Source: Clostridia bacterium (lineage in GTDB: Bacteria > Bacillota > Clostridia > UMGS1840 > HGM11507). Taken from it: DNA of 64,000 bases. Positions 9,367 to 18,592 of the stretch are shown piece by piece (positions within the stretch are counted from its first letter, which is position 1; each line of letters begins with the position of its first letter). A model generated the notes under the pieces. It saw only the letters and a list, made by a program, of their open reading frames with translations, made no database searches and had not been told where the DNA came from. The translations under genes and the position numbers were made by a program. Location: NCBI GenBank assembly GCA_017414505.1, contig JAFQLQ010000031.1, positions 62,001 through 126,000 of the forward strand, in the 5' to 3' direction.

Positions 9367-11289
9367 ATGAAAGAAAAAAATAAATTTCTTCCTCTCACCC
9401 CGGAAGAAATGCGGGAAAGAGGCTGGGAACAGCCGGATTTCGTTTTTGTTACGGCAGATGCCTATGTGGATCATCCGTCTTTTGCAAACGGAATTATTTC
9501 CCGTGTTCTTGAAAATGAAGGGTTTAAAATTGCAATACTTGCTCAGCCTGACTGGAACGACAGTAAAGCTTTTACAATATTTGGTGAGCCGAAATACGGT
9601 TTTCTTGTTTCGGGCGGAAATATAGACTCAATGGTGAATCACTATACTGCGGCAAAAAAACGCAGAAGTGAGGATAGCTATTCACCCGGCGGAAAAGCGG
9701 GTTTAAGACCGGACAGACCAACCATTGTTTATTCCAATAAAATAAGAGCTGTTTATAAGAATATTCCAATTATAATAGGCGGTATAGAAGCTTCGCTTCG
9801 CCGATTTGCCCATTACGATTACTGGCAGGATAAAATCCGTCATTCAGTGCTTTTTGACAGTATGGCAGACATTCTTATTTACGGTATGGGTGAACGAGCA
9901 ATCTGCGAAATTGCCAATCGCCTGAGAAACGGAGAATCAGTTTCGGAAATTACAAATGTAAAAGGAACTTGTTATTTAAGCAAAGGTAAACCGGAAACAG
10001 AGGGCGCAATATTTCTTCCGCCGTACAAAAATATAGTTGAAGATAAACTTAAATATGCCAACAGTTTTAAAACCCAATATACAGAGCAGAATCCTTATAG
10101 CGGAAAAGTTCTTATAGAAGAGCAGGAAAGCGGATTGTATCTTGTTCAGAATCCTCCGCAGACCGTTCTTACACGTCAGGAGCTGGACAGAGTTTATTCT
10201 CTTAATTATCAGAGAAGCTGGCATCCTGAATATGACAAAATGGGCGGTGTGCCTGCCATTGAAGAAGTAAAATTCAGTATAATTTCCGAACGTGGCTGTT
10301 TTGGCGGATGTAATTTCTGTTCTCTTGCCTTTCATCAGGGAAGAGTTGTTTCGTCACGAAGTGAAAAATCAATATTAAACGAAGCGAAAGGCTTTACATA
10401 TGATGAAGATTTCAAAGGATATATTCATGATGTTGGCGGCCCTACTGCGAATTTTCGGCACGAAGCCTGCGAAAATCAGAAAAAATACGGAGCTTGCAAA
10501 AACAAGCAGTGTCTCGCTCCAAAGCCCTGTAAAAATTTGCAGGCTGACCACACAGAATATCTAAGTTTGCTTAAAAAGCTTCGCAGTATAGACGGAATAA
10601 AAAAAGTATTTATCCGTTCAGGAATACGTTTTGACTACCTTCTTGAGGATAAAAATGACGATTTTTTCAGAGATTTGTGTAAACATCACGTTTCAGGTCA
10701 GCTTAAGGTTGCGCCTGAACATTCATCTTCCGAGGTTTTAAGACTTATGGGAAAACCGGAAATTTCTGTTTATAAAAGGTTCAAGGAAAAATATTTCAAA
10801 TATTCAAAAGAGGCAGGAAAAGAGCAGTATCTTGTTCCGTATCTTATGTCCTCACATCCCGGTTCAACTTTAAAAGAAGCGGTAAAGCTTGCAGAATTTT
10901 TACGTGATGAAAATTATCAGCCTCAGCAGGTGCAGGATTTTTATCCCACACCCGGAACTGTTTCAACCTGTATGTATTATACCGGAATAAATCCGCTTAC
11001 GGGTGAAAAGGTTTATGTTCCAAAAAGTTATAAGGAAAAACAGATGCAAAGAGCTCTTTTGCAATATAAACGTAAAGAAAACTATGATTTGGTTCACGAA
11101 GCCCTGGTTCTTGCCAAAAGAACAGATTTGATAGGCTTTACTGATAAATGTTTAATAAGACCTAAGAAAAATGAAAATACAAACGAAAAAAGGAGTAATG
11201 AAAATGAGCGCAAAAATAATAGACGGAAAACAAGTCTCAGCAAACATCAAAGAAAGAATAAAAAAGGAAGTAGCAGAAATAAAAAGTAA
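9367..11289 (+). CDS. ygiQ: YgiQ family radical SAM protein
   Basis: A 640-residue radical SAM enzyme of the YgiQ family; its substrate is unknown. The cluster-binding CxxxCxxC motif is at residues 311, 315 and 318 (GCFGGCNFC). The N-terminal domain ([24 protein letters not shown]) and a second cysteine-rich patch ([15 protein letters not shown]) are family features. The ATG at 9367 sits 6 bases behind GGTGAT; an earlier in-frame TTG at 9319 lies in the promoter. The last 29 codons, a lysine/arginine/asparagine-rich tail, overlap folD by 86 bases in another frame. Confidence 0.92.
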   Translation: MKEKNKFLPLTPEEMRERGWEQPDFVFVTADAYVDHPSFANGIISRVLENEGFKIAILAQPDWNDSKAFTIFGEPKYGFLVSGGNIDSMVNHYTAAKKRRSEDSYSPGGKAGLRPDRPTIVYSNKIRAVYKNIPIIIGGIEASLRRFAHYDYWQDKIRHSVLFDSMADILIYGMGERAICEIANRLRNGESVSEITNVKGTCYLSKGKPETEGAIFLPPYKNIVEDKLKYANSFKTQYTEQNPYSGKVLIEEQESGLYLVQNPPQTVLTRQELDRVYSLNYQRSWHPEYDKMGGVPAIEEVKFSIISERGCFGGCNFCSLAFHQGRVVSSRSEKSILNEAKGFTYDEDFKGYIHDVGGPTANFRHEACENQKKYGACKNKQCLAPKPCKNLQADHTEYLSLLKKLRSIDGIKKVFIRSGIRFDYLLEDKNDDFFRDLCKHHVSGQLKVAPEHSSSEVLRLMGKPEISVYKRFKEKYFKYSKEAGKEQYLVPYLMSSHPGSTLKEAVKLAEFLRDENYQPQQVQDFYPTPGTVSTCMYYTGINPLTGEKVYVPKSYKEKQMQRALLQYKRKENYDLVHEALVLAKRTDLIGFTDKCLIRPKKNENTNEKRSNENERKNNRRKTSLSKHQRKNKKGSSRNKK

Positions 11290-12055
11290 AGGTGTAACAC
11301 CCGGTCTTGCAGTTGTAATAGTGGGGGATGATCCTGCATCCAGAGTTTATGTAAATTCAAAAAAGAAAAGCTGTGAGGAGCTGGGAATGTTATCAAGAGA
11401 ATACGCACTTTCTGAAGATACAAAAGAAGAAGACCTTGTAGCATTGGTTGAAAAGCTTAATAAGGATGATGAAATTCACGGTATTCTTGTTCAGCTTCCT
11501 TTGCCCAAACAGATTGATGAAGAAAAAATTATCAATGCAATAGATCCCAAAAAAGATGTTGATGCATTTCATCCTGCAAATGTAGGTAAAATTATGATTG
11601 GTAATTTTGATTATCTTCCATGTACTCCTGCCGGCGTTATGGAGCTTATCAAGGAAACTGGTATAGAAATTGAGGGAAAAGAATGTGTTATTATCGGAAG
11701 AAGTAATATCGTTGGCAAACCTCAGGCTATGCTTATGCTTCACAAAAACGCAACTGTAACCATCTGCCATTCCAGAACAAAAGATTTAAAAGAAGTTGTA
11801 AAAAGAGCAGATATCGTTGTTGCCGCAGTTGGCAGACCTAATTTTGTTACAGCAGATATGGTAAAAGAAGGTGCTGTTGTTATTGATGTAGGAATTAACA
11901 GACTCGAGAATAAAAAGCTTTGTGGTGATGTTGATTTTGAAAGTGTTTCAAAGGTTGCAAGCTATATCACTCCTGTTCCCGGAGGCGTAGGGCCCATGAC
12001 TATTGCAATGCTTATGCAGAATACATTAACTGCAGCTAAGCTAACGCTTAAATAA
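11204..12055 (+). CDS. folD: Methylenetetrahydrofolate dehydrogenase / cyclohydrolase
   Basis: A bifunctional one-carbon enzyme converting 5,10-methylene- to 10-formyl-tetrahydrofolate using NADP. The 283-residue length matches the family. Motifs include the substrate-site lysine region [14 protein letters not shown], the nucleotide loop [11 protein letters not shown], and the C-terminal [10 protein letters not shown]. The ATG at 11204 is preferred because AGGAG (11191-11195) lies 8 bases ahead; ATGs at 11171 and 11198 are badly spaced. It overlaps the ygiQ tail and is followed after 10 bases by rqcP. Confidence 0.95.
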   Translation: MSAKIIDGKQVSANIKERIKKEVAEIKSKGVTPGLAVVIVGDDPASRVYVNSKKKSCEELGMLSREYALSEDTKEEDLVALVEKLNKDDEIHGILVQLPLPKQIDEEKIINAIDPKKDVDAFHPANVGKIMIGNFDYLPCTPAGVMELIKETGIEIEGKECVIIGRSNIVGKPQAMLMLHKNATVTICHSRTKDLKEVVKRADIVVAAVGRPNFVTADMVKEGAVVIDVGINRLENKKLCGDVDFESVSKVASYITPVPGGVGPMTIAMLMQNTLTAAKLTLK

Positions 12056-12065
12056 GGTGTTTCAT

Positions 12066-12308
12066 ATGAGAATAGATAAATATTTAAAAGTTTCACGACT
12101 TATAAAAAGAAGAACTGTTGCTGCTGAAGCTTGTGATCAGGGACGAATTTCTGTTAACGGAAAGATTGTAAAACCGTCCTACGATGTAAAAATCGACGAT
12201 GTAATCACAATAAAGTTCGGCGAAAGAGAATTAAAAGTTAAAGTAACAAAAATTGCTGAAACTGTAAAAAAAGACGATGCAGCCACTATGTTTGAAGCTG
12301 TGATGTAA
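12066..12308 (+). CDS. rqcP: S4-domain RNA-binding protein RqcP
   Basis: An 80-residue single S4-domain protein resembling Bacillus RqcP (YabO), which works with RqcH in alanine tailing of stalled 50S-nascent-chain complexes. The sequence MRIDKYLKVSRLIKRRT, followed by DQGRISVNGKIVKPS, is the S4 core. The ATG at 12066 is chosen over a GTG at 12057 because AAGGTG provides a site 6 bases ahead. It is the last gene of the ygiQ operon. Confidence 0.87.
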   Translation: MRIDKYLKVSRLIKRRTVAAEACDQGRISVNGKIVKPSYDVKIDDVITIKFGERELKVKVTKIAETVKKDDAATMFEAVM

Positions 12309-12351
12309 AAAAGGCAGAAAATTAACATTTTTATTGTGTTAATTTTCTGCC
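12307..12351. terminator. Bidirectional terminator between rqcP and the SDR gene
   Basis: A perfect 15-bp inverted repeat (12313-12327 with 12337-12351) has a 9-base loop. A run of six A at 12307-12312 gives a strong U run on the minus strand, for the SDR operon. The plus-strand side is only moderately T-rich. Confidence 0.8.
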
Positions 12352-12383
12352 TGTAATTTTATTCTATGGTGAACGAAAACCTG

Positions 12384-13187
12384 TTATTCTTCCTGATATC
12401 TTCTTTTTAGTTGGTTAAGCAGTTGCGGATAAAGCTGAGAACTCATTCCTCCGTCAACCATAATTTCTGCACCCGTAACATTTTTGGACTGGTCTGAGCC
12501 TAAATACCAGGCTGCATTTGCAATATCCTCAAAATCTGAAATATCACCAATTGGAGTAAGTTCTCCGTTTACAATTTGTTTTTTGCCCATATCAACCCAT
12601 CTTTGTGTTTTGATGGTTCCCGGAAGAACCACGTTGCATCTTATACCGTAAGGTCCAAGGTCGATAGCCAGTGCTTTGGACAACGCATTTATTCCACCCT
12701 TTGAACTGCTATACGCCGCACGGTTTGGAATAGCTCTGTATGCTGTATTTGAACTGATAAATACAACAGAACCTTTATTGTGCTCTCTCATGCGAATTGC
12801 CGCCTGACGTATAATCATAAAGTTCCAAACAAGATTGGTTTCAAAAACTCTCTGAAAGTCAGCAATATCAAGTGTAAAGAAATCCATTCCTTTGGCAGGA
12901 TCTGTACCGAATCCCATATCAGCGGCGTTAAGAATAACGGTTTCTACAAATCTTCCGAGTGAATCAATTTCATTGAAAATATCAATTACTCTTTGCTCAT
13001 TTCTTATATCGAGTTCAAATCTTTTTGCAAAAACTCCGTATTCAGAGCTAATTTTATCGGCAGCCTCCTGCGCCCTTTCTCCACTTCTTGATGTTATAAA
13101 AACATCATAACCTTCCTTTGCAAAACGCTCTGCACAGGCAAAACCGGTTCCTACAGTTCCACCGGTAATAAAAACAGCTTTTTTCAC
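12384..13187 (-). CDS. SDR family oxidoreductase, probable sugar or sugar-acid dehydrogenase
   Basis: A 267-residue classical short-chain dehydrogenase. It has the NAD(P)-binding loop GGTVGTG (residues 9-15), LNAAD near 87-90 in the NNAG position, catalytic S146, Y159 and K163 (YSSSK), and the C-terminal NVTGAEIMVDGG. The start is a GTG at 13187, nine bases behind GGAG. A longer in-frame ATG at 13253 lies inside the cupin gene and adds residues outside the SDR fold. It is the third gene of an operon with a dehydratase and a cupin, suggesting it oxidises or reduces an intermediate of the same sugar-acid route. The substrate is unknown. Confidence 0.85.
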   Translation of the reverse strand: MKKAVFITGGTVGTGFACAERFAKEGYDVFITSRSGERAQEAADKISSEYGVFAKRFELDIRNEQRVIDIFNEIDSLGRFVETVILNAADMGFGTDPAKGMDFFTLDIADFQRVFETNLVWNFMIIRQAAIRMREHNKGSVVFISSNTAYRAIPNRAAYSSSKGGINALSKALAIDLGPYGIRCNVVLPGTIKTQRWVDMGKKQIVNGELTPIGDISDFEDIANAAWYLGSDQSKNVTGAEIMVDGGMSSQLYPQLLNQLKRRYQEE

Positions 13188-13188
13188 T

Positions 13189-13545
13189 TTAATTTTCTCC
13201 TTTGAAATTGTAATATTCTGTATTTTCCAACGATGTGTTATGATTTTCAACAATTAAAACCTTTGCATCTTTTTCTAATAAAACATTGTGCCAAACGCCT
13301 TTTTTTACATTGTAAATTTTACCAGGTTCCAGAACGTATTCTTTCATATCCTTGCCGATTATAAGACTTGCTGAGCCTGATAAAAGTACGAATACTTCAT
13401 CGGTAAGCAAGTGGCGTTCAAGCTTGTCATAAATTTCTCTGTCAAATTTTTCACCAAAATTCGCAATCGCAACTCTCCATGTTTCAAAATTCATTGTGCG
13501 GTCATAACCGGCACCTTCGTATTCAAAAATTTCCAGTTCTTTCAT
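13189..13545 (-). CDS. Cupin-domain protein
   Basis: A 118-residue single-domain cupin. The first cupin motif is around HLLTDEVFVLLSGSASLIIG and the second around KGVWHNVLLEKDAKVLIVEN. Both histidines and a glutamate that could bind a metal are present. It lies one base upstream of the SDR start and 15 bases after the dehydratase gene, all in one minus-strand operon. Such small cupins beside sugar-acid enzymes may be epimerases, lactonases or sensors; nothing in the sequence decides between them. Confidence 0.75.
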   Translation of the reverse strand: MKELEIFEYEGAGYDRTMNFETWRVAIANFGEKFDREIYDKLERHLLTDEVFVLLSGSASLIIGKDMKEYVLEPGKIYNVKKGVWHNVLLEKDAKVLIVENHNTSLENTEYYNFKGEN

Positions 13546-13560
13546 AATTGTAAGCTCCTT

Positions 13561-14721
13561 TTAAAAATAAAATTCGGTTTTTGCAGGTCTGATATCGGTT
13601 AATGCACCGGTGTAATGACGAAGAGTATGAGGCTTATACGGATGTTTTAAACATTCTTCTTCGTTGATTTCAATCCCAAGACCGGGATTATCGGGAATAG
13701 TGATGTATCCGTCTTTGTAACAAAGATTTTCGTTAGTTACATCTTTTCTCCATTCAACATCGCTGTACATAATTTCAAGAATACTGAAATTAGGACAGCA
13801 AGCGGCAAGCTGAAGTGTAGCCGCATTGGCAACCGGTCCGGATGGATTGTGAGGAGCAAATGGAATATAATATGCTTCAGCAACAGCAGCGATTTTCTTT
13901 AATTCCATAATTCCGCCTGCGTGTGAAATATCCGGCTGTATATAATCCGCGGCACGCATTTCAAATAAATCTTTATAGGATTTTAAGGTGTATAAACGTT
14001 CTCCTGCGGAGATGGCAACGGGAGATTTATCTCTTACTGCCTTTAAAGCTTCTAAATTATCGGGAGGTGTTGGTTCTTCAAAAAGCATTGGTTTGAACTG
14101 TTCAAGTTCTTTTGCAATTTTTATTCCGGTAGGAACATTAAAACGTCCGTGACCTTCAATAAGTAAATCTACTTCGTCACCAACCGCATCACGAACCGCA
14201 CCAACGCATTCAAGAGCAGTATTTAAATCTTTGTTGGAAATTTCAAGATATGATTTTCCAAAAGGATCCCATTTCATTGCCGTTACACCTCTCTGAACAG
14301 CAATTTTAGCTTTTTCGCCAAATTCTTCGGGTGTTTTTGCACCTGCAAACCAACCGTTTACATAAATTCGCACTTTGTCATTAACCTTGCCGCCAAGCAA
14401 TTGATATACGGGAACTCCCAGATGCTTGCCAAGAATATCCCAAAGTGCACATTCAACCGCAGAAAGTGCAGACATAAGTACAGCTCCGCCTCTCCAGTAT
14501 GCATCACGGTAAATATCATGAAAATGTTTTTCGATATCCAGAGGATTTTTTCCTACAAGGTATTCTTTTATGTGTTCAACAGCACCAATAAGTGCTTTTT
14601 CCTTATATTCAAGTGTCGCTTCTCCAACTCCGTCAATTCCTGAATCGGTATAAATTTTTACAAATACCCAGTTGGTTCTGAAACAGTCAACGGTAAATGT
14701 TTTTACATCAGTAACTTTCAT
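13561..14721 (-). CDS. Enolase-superfamily (mandelate racemase type) sugar-acid dehydratase
   Basis: A 386-residue member of the mandelate racemase/muconate lactonizing subgroup, closest in motif pattern to galactonate dehydratase. Putative metal ligands are E189 (IEGHGRF), E215/E216 (FEEP) and E241 (SAGER). H191 is in the position of the galactonate-dehydratase general acid, and D264 (QPDISHAGG) with H291 (APHNPSGP) forms the second His/Asp pair. It probably dehydrates an aldonic acid to a 2-keto-3-deoxy acid. The starting ATG follows AAGGAG at 9 bases. First gene of the operon, divergent from an AraC regulator. The exact sugar acid cannot be assigned. Confidence 0.82.
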   Translation of the reverse strand: MKVTDVKTFTVDCFRTNWVFVKIYTDSGIDGVGEATLEYKEKALIGAVEHIKEYLVGKNPLDIEKHFHDIYRDAYWRGGAVLMSALSAVECALWDILGKHLGVPVYQLLGGKVNDKVRIYVNGWFAGAKTPEEFGEKAKIAVQRGVTAMKWDPFGKSYLEISNKDLNTALECVGAVRDAVGDEVDLLIEGHGRFNVPTGIKIAKELEQFKPMLFEEPTPPDNLEALKAVRDKSPVAISAGERLYTLKSYKDLFEMRAADYIQPDISHAGGIMELKKIAAVAEAYYIPFAPHNPSGPVANAATLQLAACCPNFSILEIMYSDVEWRKDVTNENLCYKDGYITIPDNPGLGIEINEEECLKHPYKPHTLRHYTGALTDIRPAKTEFYF

Positions 14722-14775
14722 TTTGAAAATCTCCTTGAAAATTTTATATTTCTTCTTTTATTTTAAAATGATATG

Positions 14776-14805
14776 TGCTATAATAATAGTGATATTCTTA
14801 ATATC
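14776..14805 (+). promoter_or_regulatory. Promoter and palindrome between the dehydratase operon and araC-type gene
   Basis: An extended -10, TGCTATAAT (14776-14784), points toward the AraC-type gene; no good -35 is seen. Directly downstream is the perfect palindrome GATATTCTTAATATC (14791-14805), well placed as an operator over the transcription start. No convincing promoter for the minus-strand operon was recognised in the same 121-base intergenic space. Confidence 0.45.
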
Positions 14806-14842
14806 TATTTTAGAAATCTTATCTTTTTTAGGATGTGATATA

Positions 14843-15622
14843 ATGTTGAAAGTTGTTAAAACTGTTGTATATGACAGTACGGAATATTTTAAAAATATAA
14901 AACAAACACCGAAACGTATGGTGGAGGATTATGAAATAGAATTGTATATTTCCGGTAACGGTGAAACCTACATCAATGATGTTGGCTATAAGCATGAAAG
15001 CGGAAATCTTGTAATTGCAAAGCCGGGGCAGATAAGATACAGCAAAAACAGTTTCAGCTGTTACTGTATTCATTTATCGGAAAATAAGGAAATAGGAATG
15101 TTTCTTGATAAGCTTCCCAATGTAATTAAGCTTGCTGATCAATCTGCTTACCGAAGTTGTTTTGACGAGCTTATAAATATTTATCACGATTCTCTGGAAG
15201 GAAATGAACTTCTTCTTCAAAGTAAAATTTATCAGCTTCTGCATATGATAATAATGGATGCCGAAAGGGAAAACAGAATAAAAAATGAGAAAACAGATGC
15301 GAAGCTTATGCAAAAAGCCATAAAATACATAGAAGACAATTTTAACAAACCTGTTTTGCTTTGTGACATTGCAGAAAGTGTTCATTTAAGTCCGATATAT
15401 TTTCATAAACTGTTTAAAATATATACAGGGAAAACACCGGCAGAATTTTTACTTAATAAAAGAATTTCTGCGGCAAAAATTTATCTTCTTACAACAGATT
15501 TTTCAGTTGAAGAAATTGCAGAAAAAAGCGGTTTTTCATCACTTGCTTATTTTGATTATAAGTTTAAAAAAATAAGTGGAATAACACCTACAAATTATCG
15601 GAAACAGAAATATGGAATATAA
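14843..15622 (+). CDS. AraC family transcriptional regulator
   Basis: A 259-residue regulator with an N-terminal cupin-like sensing region (residues 1-115; YISGNGETYINDVGYKHESG) and two C-terminal helix-turn-helix motifs (about 155-259; DIAESVHLSPIYFHKLFK and EIAEKSGFSSLAYFDYKFKK). The ATG at 14843 lies about 9 bases after AGGA. The longer open frame from 14672 would run through the promoter and is rejected. Divergence from the dehydratase-cupin-SDR operon makes it the likely local regulator, responding to a sugar or sugar acid. Confidence 0.88.
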   Translation: MLKVVKTVVYDSTEYFKNIKQTPKRMVEDYEIELYISGNGETYINDVGYKHESGNLVIAKPGQIRYSKNSFSCYCIHLSENKEIGMFLDKLPNVIKLADQSAYRSCFDELINIYHDSLEGNELLLQSKIYQLLHMIIMDAERENRIKNEKTDAKLMQKAIKYIEDNFNKPVLLCDIAESVHLSPIYFHKLFKIYTGKTPAEFLLNKRISAAKIYLLTTDFSVEEIAEKSGFSSLAYFDYKFKKISGITPTNYRKQKYGI

Positions 15623-15666
15623 AAATTTCCATAATGTTACAAAAATATATAAATTTCGTTAAACTA

Positions 15667-15694
15667 TTGATTTTTATTTTTTTGATGGTATAAT
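15667..15694 (+). promoter_or_regulatory. Sigma-A promoter for pfkA
   Basis: TTGATT (15667-15672), a 16-base spacer and TATAAT (15689-15694), with an extended -10 TG (TGGTATAAT). The leader to the pfkA start region is about 50 bases. Confidence 0.75.
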
Positions 15695-15747
15695 ATATAT
15701 TAGTGAACTTTTTAACAAACACTATTTTAAATTATAAATGTTAGGAC

Positions 15748-16719
15748 GTGATTATTATAAAACGTATAGGGGTTCTTACCAGTGGCGGCGATGCTCCGGG
15801 TATGAATGCAGCTATAAGAGCTGTTGTTCGTGCAGGCTTGCACTTTGGTATGGAAGTTGTAGGAATAAGAGAAGGCTATAAAGGTCTTATTGAAAAAAAT
15901 ATTATGGAAATGAAATACCGTTCGGTTTCTGATATTATGGCAAAGGGCGGAACAATTTTAAAAACCGCAAGATGTACAGAATTTGCCACTCCCGAAGGTG
16001 TTCTTAAGGCTAAAAAAAGTGCTGATGAGCTTGGTATTGAGGGGCTTGTTGTAATCGGTGGTGACGGTTCTTTCAGAGGTGCAAGAGATTTAAGCAATGC
16101 CGGAATTCCCACAATCGGTATTCCTGGAACAATTGATAATGATATCGCATGCTCAGATTATACCATTGGATTTGATACTGCAATGAATACAGCTTTGGAA
16201 TGTATAGATAAGCTTAAAGATACCTGTGCTTCTCATAACAGATGCTCTGTTGTAGAAGTTATGGGGCGTCACGCAGGTCATATTGCGCTTAATGTTGGTA
16301 TTGCAAGTGGTGCAGAAGCTATTGTTGTGCACGAAAGAGATTTTAATCTTCAGACGGATATTGTTGAAAAAATTAATAAAGCAATTGCCAACGGAAAAAA
16401 ACATTTTGTTGTTATTGTTTCGGAACTTTTCTGTGATTCCGGAAAGCTTGCTGCTCAGATTGAGGCTACTACCGGTGTGGAAACCAGAGCAACCATTCTT
16501 GGTCATATTCAGAGAGGCGGTTCTCCTACTTTAAGAGACCGTTTAATGGCAAGCGTTATGGGCGAAAAAGCGGTAGAGCTTCTAAAAGATAACATCGGCA
16601 ACAGAGTAATTGCCTATAAAAACGGAGTAACTGTTGATTATGATATTACCGAAGCACTTAATATGAAAAAAGATTTAAAGGAAGAGTATTTTTCCGTATT
16701 TAAGGTTATAACATATTAA
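15748..16719 (+). CDS. pfkA: ATP-dependent 6-phosphofructokinase
   Basis: Phosphorylates fructose-6-phosphate, the committed step of glycolysis. Motifs are GVLTSGGDAPGMNAAIRA, GGDGSFRGA and the catalytic GTIDNDI region. The length of about 320 residues is normal. The start is uncertain. The coordinate given is a GTG, but it lies inside a long Shine-Dalgarno-like element, AGGACGTGAT (15743-15752). The family's usual first residue (M before KRIGVLTSGGD) aligns with an ATA codon at 15757, so initiation may use a rare AUU/AUA codon. It is followed by pyk, forming a glycolytic pair. Confidence 0.93.
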   Translation: MIIIKRIGVLTSGGDAPGMNAAIRAVVRAGLHFGMEVVGIREGYKGLIEKNIMEMKYRSVSDIMAKGGTILKTARCTEFATPEGVLKAKKSADELGIEGLVVIGGDGSFRGARDLSNAGIPTIGIPGTIDNDIACSDYTIGFDTAMNTALECIDKLKDTCASHNRCSVVEVMGRHAGHIALNVGIASGAEAIVVHERDFNLQTDIVEKINKAIANGKKHFVVIVSELFCDSGKLAAQIEATTGVETRATILGHIQRGGSPTLRDRLMASVMGEKAVELLKDNIGNRVIAYKNGVTVDYDITEALNMKKDLKEEYFSVFKVITY

Positions 16720-16760
16720 TAACAGATGTTGTGCCGTTAATTATCAGATATAACGTATTT

Positions 16761-16793
16761 AAACGGCCTTTGCTTAACCGCAAAGGCTGTTTT
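16761..16793 (+). terminator. Weak terminator or attenuator between pfkA and pyk
   Basis: A 13-bp stem with one mismatch or wobble (16761-16773 with 16780-16792) has a 6-base loop and only about four T after it. It could reduce, rather than stop, readthrough from pfkA into pyk. No separate pyk promoter was recognised. Confidence 0.5.
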
Positions 16794-16815
16794 GGGATAG
16801 AAAGAGGCGTATCAA

Positions 16816-18567
16816 ATGAGAAAAACCAAAATAGTATGTACATTAGGCCCTGCAACAGATAATGAAGAAACTTTAAGACAGGTTATGCTTGCAGGAATGG
16901 ACGTTGCACGTATTAACTTTTCTCATGGAACACATGAGGAACAGCAGATAAGAATTGACAGATTTAAAAAACTTAGAAAAGAGCTTAATCTGCCTATTGC
17001 TTTGCTTCTTGATACAAAAGGTCCGGAAATTAGAATTAAAACTTTTGAAAATAACAAAATCACTTTAAATGACGGAGAAATGTTCACTTTAACTATTGAC
17101 GATATTATAGGTAATTCCGAAAGAGTAAGTGTAACATATAAAAATCTGGTAAATGATATAAAAATCGGCGACAGAATATTAATGGACGACGGCTTGATAG
17201 AGCTTTCGGTTGTTAAAAAAACCAAAAATAATATTTTATGTGAAATTATAACCGGCGGCGAATTATCCAATAATAAAAGTATTAATTTGCCGGACGGAAA
17301 TATTCATCTTCCGTATATGTCTCAGAAGGACAGAGAGGATATAATTTTCGGAATAAAGAATGATTTTGATTTTATTGCAGCATCCTTTGTGCGTTCAGCA
17401 TATGATGTAATGGAAGTTAAAAAAATACTTGAAGAAAACGACGGGGAAGACATTCTTATAATTTCTAAAATCGAAAATGGCGAAGGTGTCGACAATATTG
17501 ATGAAATTTTAAAGGTAAGCAACGGAATTATGGTTGCAAGAGGCGATATGGGTGTAGAAATCCCGTTTGAAAAGCTTCCTGCAATACAGAAAATGATAAT
17601 TGAAAAATGTTATAAAAACGGTAAAATGGTTATTACTGCAACACAAATGCTGGATTCTATGATAAGAAATCCACGCCCGACAAGAGCAGAAACAACAGAT
17701 ATAGCAAATGCAATTTATGACGGCACAAGTGCGATTATGCTTTCGGGAGAAACCGCTGCAGGAAAATATCCTGTTGAAAGTATAAAGGCAATGTCAAAAA
17801 TTGCAGAACAAACAGAGCTTTCAATCGACTATAAAATAAGCGAAAATCTTAAATTCAAGTCCACGCAGAATGTTACCGATGCTATAAGCCATGCAACCTG
17901 TACAACTGCAAATGACCTTGGTGCAAGTGCTATTATTGCTATTACACTTTCGGGATTTACAGCCCGAATGGTTTCAAAATTCAGACCGGATTCTATTATA
18001 ATTGCAGCAACGCCCAGTGAAAAAACAATGCGTCAGCTAAAACTTTCGTGGGGAGTGTATCCTATTTACAACGAAATTGTTAACAGCACTGATGATTTGT
18101 TTGTACAGGTAGTTGAAAAAGCTCTTGAAACCGGATATATCAAAAATGGAGATTTAGCTGTTATTACTGCGGGAATTCCTCTTGGTACCGAGGGTACAAC
18201 AAATATGATAAAGGTTCATCTTGTTGGTCAGACTTTGGCGAGCGGAAAAGGTGTTAACGACCTTTCTGTAAGCGGAAGTTTATGTGTGGCAAAAAGCGAG
18301 GAAGAAGCTATCAGAAATTTCAAAGACGGCGATATTCTTGTTGTTAAGGAAACAAGCAACACCTTACTTCCTATAATGAAAAATGCATCCGGCATAATAA
18401 CTGAACAAAGCGGAAGCTCTTCACATGCCGCTATTGTTGGACTGACTCTTGATATTCCTGTTATTGTTGGTGTTGAAAATGCTACTAACCTGCTTGACAA
18501 CGGTGCTCTGGTTACTCTTGATGCAAACAGGGGACTTGTGTATTGCGGTATAACTAAGGTTTTATAA
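16816..18567 (+). CDS. pyk: Pyruvate kinase with C-terminal PEP-utiliser domain
   Basis: Converts phosphoenolpyruvate and ADP to pyruvate and ATP. The N-terminal TIM barrel has the substrate-binding start RKTKIVCTLGPA, the KIENGEGVDNIDEI catalytic-lysine signature and MVARGDMGVEIP. The 583-residue length exceeds the E. coli form (about 470). The extra C-terminal domain (about residues 475-583, with the TEQSGSSSHAAIVG swivelling-histidine signature) is the PEP-utiliser mobile domain, as in Bacillus pyruvate kinase. A potassium or allosteric preference is not read from sequence. Confidence 0.96.
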   Translation: MRKTKIVCTLGPATDNEETLRQVMLAGMDVARINFSHGTHEEQQIRIDRFKKLRKELNLPIALLLDTKGPEIRIKTFENNKITLNDGEMFTLTIDDIIGNSERVSVTYKNLVNDIKIGDRILMDDGLIELSVVKKTKNNILCEIITGGELSNNKSINLPDGNIHLPYMSQKDREDIIFGIKNDFDFIAASFVRSAYDVMEVKKILEENDGEDILIISKIENGEGVDNIDEILKVSNGIMVARGDMGVEIPFEKLPAIQKMIIEKCYKNGKMVITATQMLDSMIRNPRPTRAETTDIANAIYDGTSAIMLSGETAAGKYPVESIKAMSKIAEQTELSIDYKISENLKFKSTQNVTDAISHATCTTANDLGASAIIAITLSGFTARMVSKFRPDSIIIAATPSEKTMRQLKLSWGVYPIYNEIVNSTDDLFVQVVEKALETGYIKNGDLAVITAGIPLGTEGTTNMIKVHLVGQTLASGKGVNDLSVSGSLCVAKSEEEAIRNFKDGDILVVKETSNTLLPIMKNASGIITEQSGSSSHAAIVGLTLDIPVIVGVENATNLLDNGALVTLDANRGLVYCGITKVL

Positions 18568-18592
18568 AATATATGTAAAGTGAGTTTTAGAG

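Noticed and set aside
14672-14842. N-terminal extension of the AraC regulator
   Set aside because: It would be translated across the extended -10 promoter and is low-complexity hydrophobic sequence.
15738-15881. ATG-initiated short frame overlapping the pfkA start
   Set aside because: It is out of frame with PfkA, has no ribosome-binding site and encodes an implausible Cys/Arg-rich peptide.
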